Positions 16,838 to 24,988 of a DNA stretch of 64,000 nt are shown one piece after another. Origin of the DNA: Paenibacillus lactis (GTDB lineage Bacteria; Bacillota; Bacilli; Paenibacillales; Paenibacillaceae). A program made the translations under genes and the position numbers. The stretch is from the NCBI RefSeq assembly GCF_017873605.1, contig NZ_JAGGKI010000009.1, positions 202,110-266,109 of the forward strand, in the 5' to 3' direction. Below the pieces are notes generated by a model. The model searched no databases and was not told the origin of the DNA. It was given only the letters and a program-made list of their open reading frames with translations. Positions within the stretch are counted from its first letter, which is position 1. Each line of letters opens with the position of its first letter.

Positions 16838-17638
16838 TCAGTAAGGCAGAAGGCCAAGCATATGTACGAACGGGAATACGACGATCCAGCTGTCGCAGCG
16901 ATCCAGTATTCCGCCGTGCCCGGGCAGCAGGCTGCCTGAATCCTTAATGCCGTACACCCTCTTGTAGGCGGACTGCACCAGATCTCCCAGCTGACCGATG
17001 ACGGCACAAGACAGACCGATCAGAACGGCTTGTCCGGCCGATAATAATCCATTCGAGAAAAAGGAAAAGATCAGGGATGTGAACACAGCGATGACGACAC
17101 CGCCAAGTGCACCCTCGATCGTTTTGTTCGGACTGATGGAAGGCCACAGCTTATGCCGCCCTGCCGCCTTCCCGACAAAATAGGCCCCGGCATCGCTCGC
17201 CCAGATGGAGCCCAGCAGAAGGAACGTCCAAAAGATGCCGTGACCGTCCTCCGCATGCCGCGACTCGGCGATGAAGGAGAAGCCGATGCCGACATAGACT
17301 GCACCCAGGAACAGCAAAGCGACCCGTTGAATATCAATGGCATTCTTCGTGGTCACCGTTGCCAGCAGGAACAGCAGAAGCAGGAGCCATATCGCGTGTT
17401 CCCAAGGGAGCTGAACATCGATATTCAGCAAATTCCACGGGAACACCAGCAGCAGCACTCCTGCATAACCGATCCACGCCGTTCCACCGAACGGCGCCGT
17501 TTTCGTCATTTTCACAAACTCATAGTATCCGATGAGTGCCATGGCCAGGATAAGAAGATGGTACGACAGTCCACCGATGAAACATAATCCCAAAAAGACC
17601 GTGCCCGCTATAATTCCGGTAATCAATCGCTGCTTCAA
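16838..17638 (-). CDS. cdsA: Phosphatidate cytidylyltransferase CdsA
   Basis: Makes CDP-diacylglycerol from phosphatidate and CTP at the membrane. 266 residues with about eight hydrophobic segments. The family signature is clear: SISPNKTIEGALGG near 167-180, then GQLGDLVQSAYKR, KDSGSLLPGHGGILDRCDS near 230-250. A cysteine stands where DRFD or DRLD is usual in this motif. The start is TTG, with GGAGG 10 bases upstream. Lies 20 bp after uppS. Confidence 0.96.
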   Translation of the reverse strand: MKQRLITGIIAGTVFLGLCFIGGLSYHLLILAMALIGYYEFVKMTKTAPFGGTAWIGYAGVLLLVFPWNLLNIDVQLPWEHAIWLLLLLFLLATVTTKNAIDIQRVALLFLGAVYVGIGFSFIAESRHAEDGHGIFWTFLLLGSIWASDAGAYFVGKAAGRHKLWPSISPNKTIEGALGGVVIAVFTSLIFSFFSNGLLSAGQAVLIGLSCAVIGQLGDLVQSAYKRVYGIKDSGSLLPGHGGILDRCDSWIVVFPFVHMLGLLPY

Positions 17639-17658
17639 TATGACCCATCCTCCATCGG

Positions 17659-18426
17659 CTACGACAGTCCACCGTAGCGCCGTGTTCTATGTTGATAATC
17701 GGCAACTGCCGCGACCAAATGTTCTTTGGTAAACTCCGGCCAATAAATGTCGGTAAACCATAATTCGCTATAAGCAAGCTGCCAAAGCATGAAATTGCTC
17801 AAACGCAATTCCCCGCTCGTCCGGATAAGCAGATCCGGATCCGGCAAATCGCCTGTGAGGAGCCGCTGACCGATCAGTTCCTCGGTTATATCTTCAGGAC
17901 GAAGAATTCCGTCACGCACTTCCTGCCCGAGCGCTTTAAAACTCTCGGTGATCTCTTTCCGGCTGCCGTAATTAAGCGCAAAATTCAGCACAAGCCCCGT
18001 GTTGTCCGCCGTTCTGGCAACGGCCTCTTCCATCGCGGACACCGTATGGGACGGCAGGTCCTCCGGATGCCCCATCATTCTGACCTGGACATTCTTCTCA
18101 ATGAGCTCTTCCAGCTCAATGGCCAGGAACTCCTGGGGAAGCTTCATAAGAAAATCCACTTCCTCCTTCGGCCGAGTCCAGTTTTCCGTCGAAAAAGCAT
18201 ACATCGTCAATATTTTGATCCCTAAATCATCGGCGGCGATGGCCGCTCTTTTGACAGCCTTCATGCCGTTCTGGTGACCGACGATTCGCGGCATGCCGCG
18301 CCGTTTAGCCCAGCGTCCGTTACCGTCCATAATAATTGCCACATGATGAGGGATGTTGTCCGGAGAGAGCTGATGCGTCTGCTGACTGTCCTCCTGATTC
18401 AACCACGATCGAACCCGTTTGATCAT
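17659..18426 (-). CDS. uppS: Undecaprenyl diphosphate synthase (cis-prenyltransferase)
   Basis: Builds the C55 lipid carrier for cell-wall synthesis by adding IPP to FPP. About 255 residues. P-loop region HVAIIMDGNGRWAKRRG near 27-43 with the catalytic Asp, MYAFSTENWTRP near 73-84, and the C-terminal DPDLLIRTSGELRLSNFMLW, whose arginines bind the IPP diphosphate. ATG at 18424-18426 follows GGAGGAAATGGA. The longer in-frame reading overlaps the frr terminator and is rejected. Confidence 0.97.
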   Translation of the reverse strand: MIKRVRSWLNQEDSQQTHQLSPDNIPHHVAIIMDGNGRWAKRRGMPRIVGHQNGMKAVKRAAIAADDLGIKILTMYAFSTENWTRPKEEVDFLMKLPQEFLAIELEELIEKNVQVRMMGHPEDLPSHTVSAMEEAVARTADNTGLVLNFALNYGSRKEITESFKALGQEVRDGILRPEDITEELIGQRLLTGDLPDPDLLIRTSGELRLSNFMLWQLAYSELWFTDIYWPEFTKEHLVAAVADYQHRTRRYGGLS

Positions 18427-18451
18427 TCCATTTCCTCCAGGCTTCTTTCTG

Positions 18452-18498
18452 CAAAAAAGAGACAAACCCCACCATAACCGGAGGGGCCGCAAGTCTCT
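18452..18498 (-). terminator. Intrinsic terminator after frr
   Basis: Immediately after the frr stop, on the minus strand, AGAGAC...CCCC (18498 downward) pairs with GGGG...GTCTCT and runs into TTTTT. This is a standard Rho-independent terminator. It separates rpsB-tsf-pyrH-frr from uppS, unless there is read-through. Confidence 0.85.
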
Positions 18499-19052
18499 TA
18501 CACTTCCATAATCTCTTTTTCTTTGGCAACGAGGACTTTGTCGACTTCCGCGATAAATTTATCCGTCGTTTTCTGGATATCTTCCTGATGTCTCCGGGAC
18601 TCGTCCTCGGAAATATCCGTTTTCTCCATCTTTTTGATGTCATCGTTGGCATCACGGCGAATGTTGCGGATGGCCACTTTCGCTTCCTCGCCGAATTTCT
18701 TGGTCATTTTGACCAATTCGCTTCTGCGCTCTTCCGTGAGTGCAGGAATCACCAGGCGGATTTGCATGCCGTCGTTCGCCGGCGTCAATCCGAGATCCGA
18801 TTTCATGATCGCCTTTTCGATATCTGCCAAAGACGACTTATCCCAAGGCTGAATCATCAGTGTCCGGGAATCCGGCGTGCTGATGTTTGCCAGTTGGTTG
18901 ATCGGCGTAGGCGCTCCGTAGTACTCAACCGTAATCCGGTCGAGAAGGGCTGGCGCTGCCCGTCCTGCGCGCAGCGTAGCCAGATCGCGTCTCAAAGCCA
19001 AAATCGCTTTTTCCATGCGTTCTTCTGCGTTCTTTTTCACTGATTGCGGCAT
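18498..19052 (-). CDS. frr: Ribosome recycling factor
   Basis: Splits post-termination ribosomes together with EF-G. 184 residues, the family length. RRDLATLRAGRAAPALLDRI (21-40) holds the conserved arginine-rich helix; then VEYYGAPTPINQLANI, IQPWDKSSLADIEKAI, and the long C-terminal helix ending EKEIMEV. The ATG overlaps the pyrH stop by one base. Confidence 0.98.
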   Translation of the reverse strand: MPQSVKKNAEERMEKAILALRRDLATLRAGRAAPALLDRITVEYYGAPTPINQLANISTPDSRTLMIQPWDKSSLADIEKAIMKSDLGLTPANDGMQIRLVIPALTEERRSELVKMTKKFGEEAKVAIRNIRRDANDDIKKMEKTDISEDESRRHQEDIQKTTDKFIAEVDKVLVAKEKEIMEV

Positions 19053-19780
19053 TAATCTACACTCCCTTTGACAATCGTTCCGATTTTCTCACCCAGAACG
19101 ACACGCTTGATATTGCCTTGCTCCGTTATGGCGAATACGATGAGCGGAATGTTGTTGTCCATACATAACGATGAAGCTGTAGAGTCCATTACCCCAAGGT
19201 TTTTGTTCAATACATCAAGATACGTAAGCTGCTCGTATTTCTCAGCAGTTTCATCCTTAAATGGATCAGCGGAATACACTCCGTCCACTTTGTTCTTAGC
19301 CATCAAAATCACTTCTGCTTCGATTTCCGCTGCGCGAAGCGCTGCAGTCGTATCGGTGGAGAAGTATGGGTTACCCGTTCCCGCCGCGAAAATAACGACA
19401 CGGCCTTTTTCCAGATGTCTTATCGCTCTGCGACGAATATACGGTTCTGCAATTTGCTGCATGGAGATGGATGTTTGCACACGGGTCGGCACTCCGATTT
19501 GCTCCAATGCATCCTGAAGCGCCAGGGAATTCATCACGGTTGCGAGCATCCCCATATAATCCGCAGTCGCTCGGTCGATCCCGTTCGCGCTGCCGGCAAT
19601 GCCGCGCCAGATGTTTCCGCCGCCGCAGACGATGGCCACTTCCACACCAAGCTCTACGACATCGCGAACCTGCTCTGCGATTGAACCGATCGTATCCGCA
19701 TCAATTCCATATCCGTTCTGACCTGCAAGGGATTCCCCGCTAACTTTCAATATGACTCGTTTATATACAGGCTGTTCCAA
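19052..19780 (-). CDS. pyrH: UMP kinase
   Basis: Phosphorylates UMP to UDP; bacterial hexameric type of the amino acid kinase fold. About 242 residues. KRVILKVSGESLAG near 8-21, IVCGGGNIWRG near 55, GMLATVMNSLALQ, GTGNPYFSTDTTAALRA and AKNKVDGVYSADP are the family blocks. The start is TTG, seven bases after GGAGGG; the reading to 20029 has no ribosome site and would run through the leader. It has a 220-nt leader after the tsf terminator. Confidence 0.97.
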   Translation of the reverse strand: MEQPVYKRVILKVSGESLAGQNGYGIDADTIGSIAEQVRDVVELGVEVAIVCGGGNIWRGIAGSANGIDRATADYMGMLATVMNSLALQDALEQIGVPTRVQTSISMQQIAEPYIRRRAIRHLEKGRVVIFAAGTGNPYFSTDTTAALRAAEIEAEVILMAKNKVDGVYSADPFKDETAEKYEQLTYLDVLNKNLGVMDSTASSLCMDNNIPLIVFAITEQGNIKRVVLGEKIGTIVKGSVD

Positions 19781-20000
19781 ATGATAACCCTCCACTTTAA
19801 GACGGCGCCTCGTTGTACAGACGCCCGTTTGAAAAACGACAGACAGACACACCGGCACTGCTTGACGGTTAAAAAAATCGGGTAAACACATCCGTCTCAA
19901 GTAGAAACATCCTGGTCGTCTAATCAGACTATAGTCGGTTCTCTCTAACGAGATAAGGGTAGTCTCTACTCCGGGCTGCATCGCATTCTTATCTCTCTTT
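19781..20000 (-). promoter_or_regulatory. Long pyrH leader with nested inverted repeats
   Basis: About 220 nt separate the tsf terminator from the pyrH start. GAGATAAG (19950-19957) and CTTATCTC (19988-19995) are complementary and enclose a small GTAG/CTAC hairpin. A weak -10-like TATAGT lies nearby (about 19930), but its -35 match is poor. No gene is seen. It may carry the pyrH promoter and a control structure; nothing identifies the signal. Confidence 0.35.
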
Positions 20001-20027
20001 AAAAAAGAAGGAACACGGGTGTGTTCC
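20001..20027 (-). terminator. Intrinsic terminator after tsf
   Basis: Minus strand: GGAACAC, loop ACCC, GTGTTCC, then TTCTTTTTT. It lies about 35 bp after the tsf stop. Confidence 0.9.
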
Positions 20028-20061
20028 ACTCTTTCCTCTTACTTATATTAGCTCATTCGAA

Positions 20062-20712
20062 TTAATTATTCACCTGAGCCATAACTTCTTCTGCGAAGTT
20101 TTCTTGTTTCTTCTCAAGGCCTTCGCCCAGCTCGAAGCGAGCAAAACGACGGATCGAGATGTTCTCGCCGATCGTGCTGATTTTCTCGTTCAGCAGCGTA
20201 TTGATGGTTTTGTCCGGATCCTTAATGAATGCCTGCTCCATCAAGCAGTTCTCTTCATAGTATTTGTTGATGCGGCCTTCAACCATTTTTTCAACGATTT
20301 TCTCAGGCTTGCCTTCGTTCAGCGCTTGGTTCTTGAGAATTTCCTTCTCTTTCTCAAGCTCCTCAGCAGGAACTTCCTCGCGTCGAACATATTTAGGGTT
20401 TGCTGCAGCGATGTGCATTGCGATATCGCGGGCAAACTCTTTGAATTGATCGGTCTTGCCGACGAAGTCGGTTTCGCAGTTGATTTCAACGAGAACGCCG
20501 ATGCGTCCGCCGCCGTGGATGTAGGATTCTACAACACCTTCAGTTGCGATACGACCTGCTTTATTCGCAGCTGCCGCCAAACCTTTTTCGCGAAGAACCG
20601 CGATCGCTTTATCGATATCACCGTTTGTTTCGTCCAGCGCTTTTTTGCAATCCAGCATGCCTGCGCCTGTTCTTTCGCGAAGTTCTTTTACCGCACTAGC
20701 TGTTACTGCCAT
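20062..20712 (-). CDS. tsf: Translation elongation factor Ts
   Basis: Nucleotide exchange factor for EF-Tu. About 216 residues, the short Firmicute type. TASAVKELRERTGAGMLDCK (4-23) and the TDFVG motif near 79-83 are diagnostic. DKAIAVLREKGLAAAANK and the coiled-coil region EVPAEELEKEKEIL follow. ATG at 20710-20712 has GGAGGG seven bases upstream. About 236 bp separate it from rpsB, with a terminator just after rpsB. Confidence 0.98.
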   Translation of the reverse strand: MAVTASAVKELRERTGAGMLDCKKALDETNGDIDKAIAVLREKGLAAAANKAGRIATEGVVESYIHGGGRIGVLVEINCETDFVGKTDQFKEFARDIAMHIAAANPKYVRREEVPAEELEKEKEILKNQALNEGKPEKIVEKMVEGRINKYYEENCLMEQAFIKDPDKTINTLLNEKISTIGENISIRRFARFELGEGLEKKQENFAEEVMAQVNN

Positions 20713-20871
20713 TTCAATTCCCTCCAAATTGGTATTGATGAAGCGGTAGCCTCGGTCAAGGTTTTATTCGCCGGAAACGGCGAGGTCCAACCCAAAGGCC
20801 GCTTCGCCTTCTAAGTATTCATCATTTGCAAAATCATCTTTAGATATCAGACTCTTATGTACTGACATCTT

Positions 20872-20916
20872 AAAAAAAGGGCGGTGAGAGGTTATCCACC
20901 TACCAACCACCCTTTT
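20872..20916 (-). terminator. Intrinsic terminator after rpsB
   Basis: Minus strand: GGGTGGT pairs with ACCGCCC around a partly paired loop, followed by a run of seven T. It lies about 35 bp after the rpsB stop. It probably sets the rpsB to tsf ratio by partial read-through, because no clear tsf promoter was found in the 155 bp that follow. That stretch also has a small TCGCCG/CGGCGA hairpin at 20768-20783. Confidence 0.8.
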
Positions 20917-20948
20917 CATTTAATTCATGGTTATACGTTTAATCCCGA

Positions 20949-21647
20949 TTAAGCGGTTGTTTCTTCACCTTGGTGAGCTTCAACAACAGCGTCGGCCATT
21001 TTGCCTGTCAGCAATTTAACCGCACGGATCGCGTCATCGTTACCTGGGATTACGTAGTCGATTTCATCCGGATCACAGTTCGTATCCACGATGCCTACGA
21101 TTGGGATACCCAATTTGCGGGCTTCCGCAACAGCGATGCGCTCTTTGCGAGGGTCGATTACGAACAATGCGCTTGGAAGACCCTTCATGTTCTTGATGCC
21201 GCCCAGGAATTTCTCAAGACGATCTTTCTCTTTGCGGAGAAGGATAACTTCTTTCTTAGGCAGCACTTGGAACGTGCCGTCTTCTTCCCAAGATTCGAGC
21301 TGCTTCAAGCGGTTGATACGCTTCTGGATCGTTTCGAAGTTTGTCAGCGTTCCGCCGAGCCAGCGTTGGTTGATGTAGTACATACCGCAACGCTCTGCTT
21401 CTTCCTTAACGGAATCTTGAGCTTGCTTCTTCGTGCCGACGAACAGGATGGTTCCGTTCTCAGCAGCAATGCTTTTCACAAAGTTGAATGCTTCTTCAAC
21501 TTTCTTGACCGTTTTTTGCAGGTCGATAATGTAGATACCGTTTCTTTCAGTGAAGATATATTTATCCATTTTCGGGTTCCAGCGACGAGTCTGGTGACCG
21601 AAGTGAACGCCAGCTTCCAAAAGCTGCTTCATGGAGATTACTGCCAT
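20949..21647 (-). CDS. rpsB: 30S ribosomal protein S2
   Basis: Structural 30S protein of about 232 residues. ISMKQLLEAGVHFGHQTRRW (4-23), MDKYIFTERNGIYIIDLQKT, LFVGTKKQAQDSVKEEA and YINQRWLGGTLTNF are the S2 blocks; VDTNCDPDEIDYVIPGNDDA is toward the end. ATG at 21645-21647 follows AGGAGGTG. The 17-residue longer reading is not used. Confidence 0.99.
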   Translation of the reverse strand: MAVISMKQLLEAGVHFGHQTRRWNPKMDKYIFTERNGIYIIDLQKTVKKVEEAFNFVKSIAAENGTILFVGTKKQAQDSVKEEAERCGMYYINQRWLGGTLTNFETIQKRINRLKQLESWEEDGTFQVLPKKEVILLRKEKDRLEKFLGGIKNMKGLPSALFVIDPRKERIAVAEARKLGIPIVGIVDTNCDPDEIDYVIPGNDDAIRAVKLLTGKMADAVVEAHQGEETTA

Positions 21648-21775
21648 CTTCACGCACCTCCTAAATTTGGTTTTTGTGTGTCCCTCCGCCAAGATCATTT
21701 CCCGTCAAGACTCCCGCTCTTCGCAGAAGCACCCTTTACGGAATCACTCTGGCGTGTGTTTTAACACCGTCAATT

Positions 21776-21804
21776 ACTATAACATAACCGAAGGCAGGTT
21801 GCAA
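21776..21804 (-). promoter_or_regulatory. Sigma-A promoter of rpsB
   Basis: Minus strand: TTGCAA (21799-21804), 17-bp spacer, TATAGT (21776-21781). The start point would be near 21769, giving a leader of about 120 nt. The leader begins with the palindrome GTGTTAAAACAC. The promoter lies just after the fla/che terminator. Confidence 0.8.
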
Positions 21805-21866
21805 TGTCTTTTGTGCATGTCCTAAACGGCCCATTTCACCCCTAAATAAGGCCCGGTTATGACTTC

Positions 21867-21907
21867 AAAAAAAACCGTTCGCAACCAGAAGTCTAGTTGG
21901 ACGGTTT
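21867..21907 (-). terminator. Intrinsic terminator at the end of the fla/che cluster
   Basis: Minus strand: AACCGTCCAAC pairs with GGTTGCGAACGGTT, followed by eight T. The upstream arm overlaps the last codons of the gene ending at 21893. It separates flagellar genes from the rpsB promoter. Confidence 0.88.
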
Positions 21908-22537
21908 TGCCGTTATTTTCGTTATGATCGAGCCGTAATCCTCGCCCGCCGTGAACGTGTACGTTCCGCTCTGGATAAAGCGGTTAATCCTCTTCTCGGT
22001 TGCTTTGTCGATGAATCCCTGCCTGTCCTTGATCACCCCGGCTGCAAGCAGACTGTCGGCCACATCGCTGAGGTTGTTGCCGGCAGGCACGCGGACGGTT
22101 ATCGGAGCATTGGCTTTAGCCGGCGCCTTGGGCTCCGAAGGTGCTGCTGCTTGCTGCATCTCCTTGGTCTTTGCGGCTTCAGGCTGATCCGGCTGTTTAG
22201 GCTGCTTCGGCGTCTTTCGCTTATCCGTCCCGGTATTGTCAGCCGGTTCCGAAGGCTTGTCTTGTTCATCAGCCTTAGGCTGCTCCCCGCCCTCAGACGT
22301 TTCCTCGCTAAGCTGCTTCTGCTTCCACTGCTCAGCGGTCAAAAGCTCCTCGGATTTGTCCAGCACTTGCATATCCATTGCTTCGGCCGCAGCCTGCAGC
22401 TCTTCCTTCGTCAGCTCCCCGGTCAATGAGGCTTTGGTCAGCTGTGCCCCTTGGCCGATCAGCATAAGCTGAAGCAGCACGGCTCCTGCCACGATGCCGA
22501 GGCCCAGTCCCATCATGAAGGTTCGGTTCCTGATCAT
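21893..22537 (-). CDS. Membrane-anchored protein with MltG/YceG N-terminal-like domain
   Basis: Last gene of the fla/che cluster, 214 residues. A signal-anchor helix lies at 8-28. Then comes a 110-residue K/E/P/Q-rich linker, and a C-terminal region from about 148 (ITVRVPAGNNLSDVADSLLA, GVIKDRQGFI, SGTYTF). This resembles the LysM-like N-terminal module of MltG (YceG). The catalytic transglycosylase domain of MltG is missing. It would be an extracytoplasmic, perhaps peptidoglycan-facing protein. The ATG overlaps the upstream stop as ATGA and has AGGAGGAATCCGT. Function is unknown. Confidence 0.75.
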   Translation of the reverse strand: MIRNRTFMMGLGLGIVAGAVLLQLMLIGQGAQLTKASLTGELTKEELQAAAEAMDMQVLDKSEELLTAEQWKQKQLSEETSEGGEQPKADEQDKPSEPADNTGTDKRKTPKQPKQPDQPEAAKTKEMQQAAAPSEPKAPAKANAPITVRVPAGNNLSDVADSLLAAGVIKDRQGFIDKATEKRINRFIQSGTYTFTAGEDYGSIITKITAKPSN

Positions 22538-23070
22538 ACGGATTCCTCCTGTCTGGCCAGTTGAATAATCAGCTGAACCTCGCCGCGCTGCATACCCGAA
22601 GCCTTGGCAATCATATCGATCGATTTACCCTGATCATACCATTCGAACAGTTCGGCGTATCGCTCCTTGATTGAAGGCATATGCGGCTCCGCCTCCCTAT
22701 TCGAAGCAGCGCCCGCCTGGCGATCTTCCGTCACCGATGACAGCACCTTCGCAAGCTGGTCCTCCGCAGCGCGGAGCCTGTCTTCGGATGCGGCTGCCTT
22801 CCTCTCCAATTCCACGATCCTTGCGCTCCATTGCTCCGCCTGCTCCTGCTGCTCGATCAGCTTGGCGCTCTGTTCTTCCTTCATCTTCCGGATCAGCTCT
22901 ACCAGCTGCTCGTTCTCCTGCTGGATTTCGGCCATGTATCCTTCGAGCGTAGCCTCGACTTCCTTCACCAGCTGTTCCCCGGATGCGCTCTCCTCCCGGC
23001 GTTTAGGCAGCATGAACGCATACAGTACGGCCGCTGCGCCCAGCAAAACGATGTATATCCATGGATACAA
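22534..23070 (-). CDS. SwrB-like membrane-anchored coiled-coil protein
   Basis: 178 residues. One N-terminal membrane helix (3-20), a basic stop PKRR, then an E/Q-rich coiled coil at about 30-125. A compact C-terminal module follows: ERYAELFEWYDQGKSIDMIA then GMQRGEVQLIIQLARQ, with the look of a small helix-turn-helix. B. subtilis SwrB (YlxL) has the same layout and the same place after sigD, and promotes flagellar assembly and swarming. Identity between the two is not obvious by eye outside the C-terminus. The start is TTG after AAAGGAG. Confidence 0.7.
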   Translation of the reverse strand: MYPWIYIVLLGAAAVLYAFMLPKRREESASGEQLVKEVEATLEGYMAEIQQENEQLVELIRKMKEEQSAKLIEQQEQAEQWSARIVELERKAAASEDRLRAAEDQLAKVLSSVTEDRQAGAASNREAEPHMPSIKERYAELFEWYDQGKSIDMIAKASGMQRGEVQLIIQLARQEESV

Positions 23071-23137
23071 AACGATTAACTCCTTTGTGTACTTAATATA
23101 AGAGGCTGTTCAAAAAGACCGACTCCTCGAACTCCCA

Positions 23138-23452
23138 CTATAATGAGATATCCAAGTTTCTTCCTTTATAGGGATGCTCAGCCGGATGCTCGGCAGCCTC
23201 CTTCGATTCGTCGCCGTCCGCGCTCTGGCCCTGCTGTCCTTGCGACCGGCGGCTGCCATCATCGCGCACCGCGGTTTCAGACGACTCGCTGACCTCGGCG
23301 CTCCGCTTGGCTTCGGCCCGGCTGTTCTTGATCTGCTCGCCAGCAAGCAGATTTTGGTCATTTTGCGGACGCTGCTGAAGTTCATTATGCAATTTTCCAG
23401 CCTCATTCGTTCTCGGTACGGCAATTTGCATTTCGACAGATTTCAAACTCAA
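23138..23452 (-). CDS. Small polar protein of unknown function in the fla/che cluster
   Basis: 104 residues, not recognised. It starts MSLKSVEMQIAVPRTNEAGK and continues with a Q/N/E/R/S-rich region without hydrophobic segments or cysteines, so it is probably soluble and largely disordered. The start is TTG six bases after GAGGTGAT; the ATG seven codons later lacks a good site. It lies 95 bp after fapA and 67 bp before the SwrB-like gene, on the same strand. Confidence 0.65.
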   Translation of the reverse strand: MSLKSVEMQIAVPRTNEAGKLHNELQQRPQNDQNLLAGEQIKNSRAEAKRSAEVSESSETAVRDDGSRRSQGQQGQSADGDESKEAAEHPAEHPYKGRNLDISL

Positions 23453-23547
23453 GTGAAGATCACCTCATTATAATAGGATCATTCCCACATGCATCTGCTC
23501 GATCAACTACATAGGCCTCATACGCAGCTCTCCTCTGCGACAAGCTC

Positions 23548-24966
23548 CTACAATAACGGCACCATCGTGACATCTCCCTCATGATAGTAAAAAGAAACCC
23601 GCTGCGTGGGATCCTTGATGAAGCGGGTATACCGGCCGATCACAATTTTGGCTCCGCCGTATATGGTCTTGACGACGTTAACCCTCGCTTTTCCGGTATC
23701 CTCCAGCGTCTTTTCGATTTCCAGCATCCGTTCCTTAATTGCCGTCTGTTCCGCCATATTGGACTTTCTCGTTGCATTCAGCTTGATCCGCATCGCCATC
23801 TTGTCCGGAGACAGCTGGCCGGTCGACGCCAATTGATTCAGCAAATAAAGCGCTTTATCCGTCTTGTCCACACTTTCGATCAACTGCTTCAGCTGTGCGC
23901 GAAGCTCGGCCAATTCGTTGCGCAGGTCTGGAAGCACACCGACCTCAATGACGGTCGCCGTTGACATGCTATTGCCGACAGTTCGTGCGACGACCATCTC
24001 TCCGGCTTGCAAAACGCCGCCGACGACCAAGCCTTTCGTTCCATTGCATTCGATATTCCGACCCGCGCGGATGTTGGAGTGCATAATGCTCTGGGAAACG
24101 ATCACGTTCGCTCCGGCAATGACATTTCCGTCCTGGATAAAGGAGCTCTTCACATCCTGGCCGGCCTTGACGTATCCTTTGTTATAGCCGATAATGCCGC
24201 CGGAAATATCGATCGAGCCCTCTGCATCAAGCTCGGCGCCTTCCACAAAACCCGTCACCCGGATATCGCCGGCCGCCTTGATTCGAAATCCGGTCAGGAC
24301 ATTTCCGCGGACAACGACCGTTCCGACAAAGTCGATATTGCCGATGCTGTAATCGACGTCCCCATTAATTTCGTATACCGGAAACACGTTGATTTTTCCC
24401 TTGTCGGTCCTTGTAAGCAGACCATCGATCGCCGCATACATCGCCGTTTTCTCCGCGTTTACCACTACGTTTTTACCGATCTTGAAATGAGCTTCCTTTC
24501 CCGGCTTGCTCGGGATCTCTTCACCGGTGACCGTCGTCCCGGGCTCTCCCTTTGTCGGTGGGACTCGGGTCGCCAGCAGCTGGCCCTTCTTTACATTATT
24601 TAAACGAATGATTTCTTTATAATCGACTTTGCCGTCCTCAATCTCGAGCGGCTTTACATGGGTCTGCCCTCCGAAATCGACGGTGAATTCAATTCTTCCG
24701 TTCTGTCCGTGTACAGGCTCCGTTCCGATGGCTATCGGCGTTCTGCTGTATTGATATTCCTCCGCATGACCGGCGATGCGCTGCAGGATATCCCGCTGGA
24801 TCCCGTAACGAATGCCATGACTTCGCAAGAACTGCTCCAGCGCTTCAATCGAGCAGGAGAACCCGTCCTCCCATTTCGTGAACTGAATATAGGCGATAAC
24901 CTTGTCATCCGAAAACGTGACGCTCATGTACTGATCCAATGCATAATCTAGAGACAATCCAGCCAA
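23548..24966 (-). CDS. FapA/DUF342 family beta-helix protein
   Basis: 472 residues. An N-terminal domain to about 165 is followed by stacked short strands typical of a right-handed beta-helix or bactofilin-like fold (VVVRGNVLTGFRIKAAGDI, GSIDISGGIIGYNKG, GLVVGGVLQAGEMV). A coiled coil follows at about 360-430 (LRNELAELRAQLKQLI), then a short end. This is the DUF342/FapA family, often placed beside sigD in Firmicutes. FapA has been linked to flagellar and surface regulation in other bacteria. The start is TTG after AGGAAGGGG. Confidence 0.85.
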   Translation of the reverse strand: MAGLSLDYALDQYMSVTFSDDKVIAYIQFTKWEDGFSCSIEALEQFLRSHGIRYGIQRDILQRIAGHAEEYQYSRTPIAIGTEPVHGQNGRIEFTVDFGGQTHVKPLEIEDGKVDYKEIIRLNNVKKGQLLATRVPPTKGEPGTTVTGEEIPSKPGKEAHFKIGKNVVVNAEKTAMYAAIDGLLTRTDKGKINVFPVYEINGDVDYSIGNIDFVGTVVVRGNVLTGFRIKAAGDIRVTGFVEGAELDAEGSIDISGGIIGYNKGYVKAGQDVKSSFIQDGNVIAGANVIVSQSIMHSNIRAGRNIECNGTKGLVVGGVLQAGEMVVARTVGNSMSTATVIEVGVLPDLRNELAELRAQLKQLIESVDKTDKALYLLNQLASTGQLSPDKMAMRIKLNATRKSNMAEQTAIKERMLEIEKTLEDTGKARVNVVKTIYGGAKIVIGRYTRFIKDPTQRVSFYYHEGDVTMVPLL

Positions 24967-24988
24967 CCCCCTTCCTAAATGGCAAGCG

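Noticed and set aside
20766..20783. TCGCCG/CGGCGA hairpin as a second terminator before tsf
   Set aside because: Only a 6-bp stem, with no T-run after it on the minus strand.
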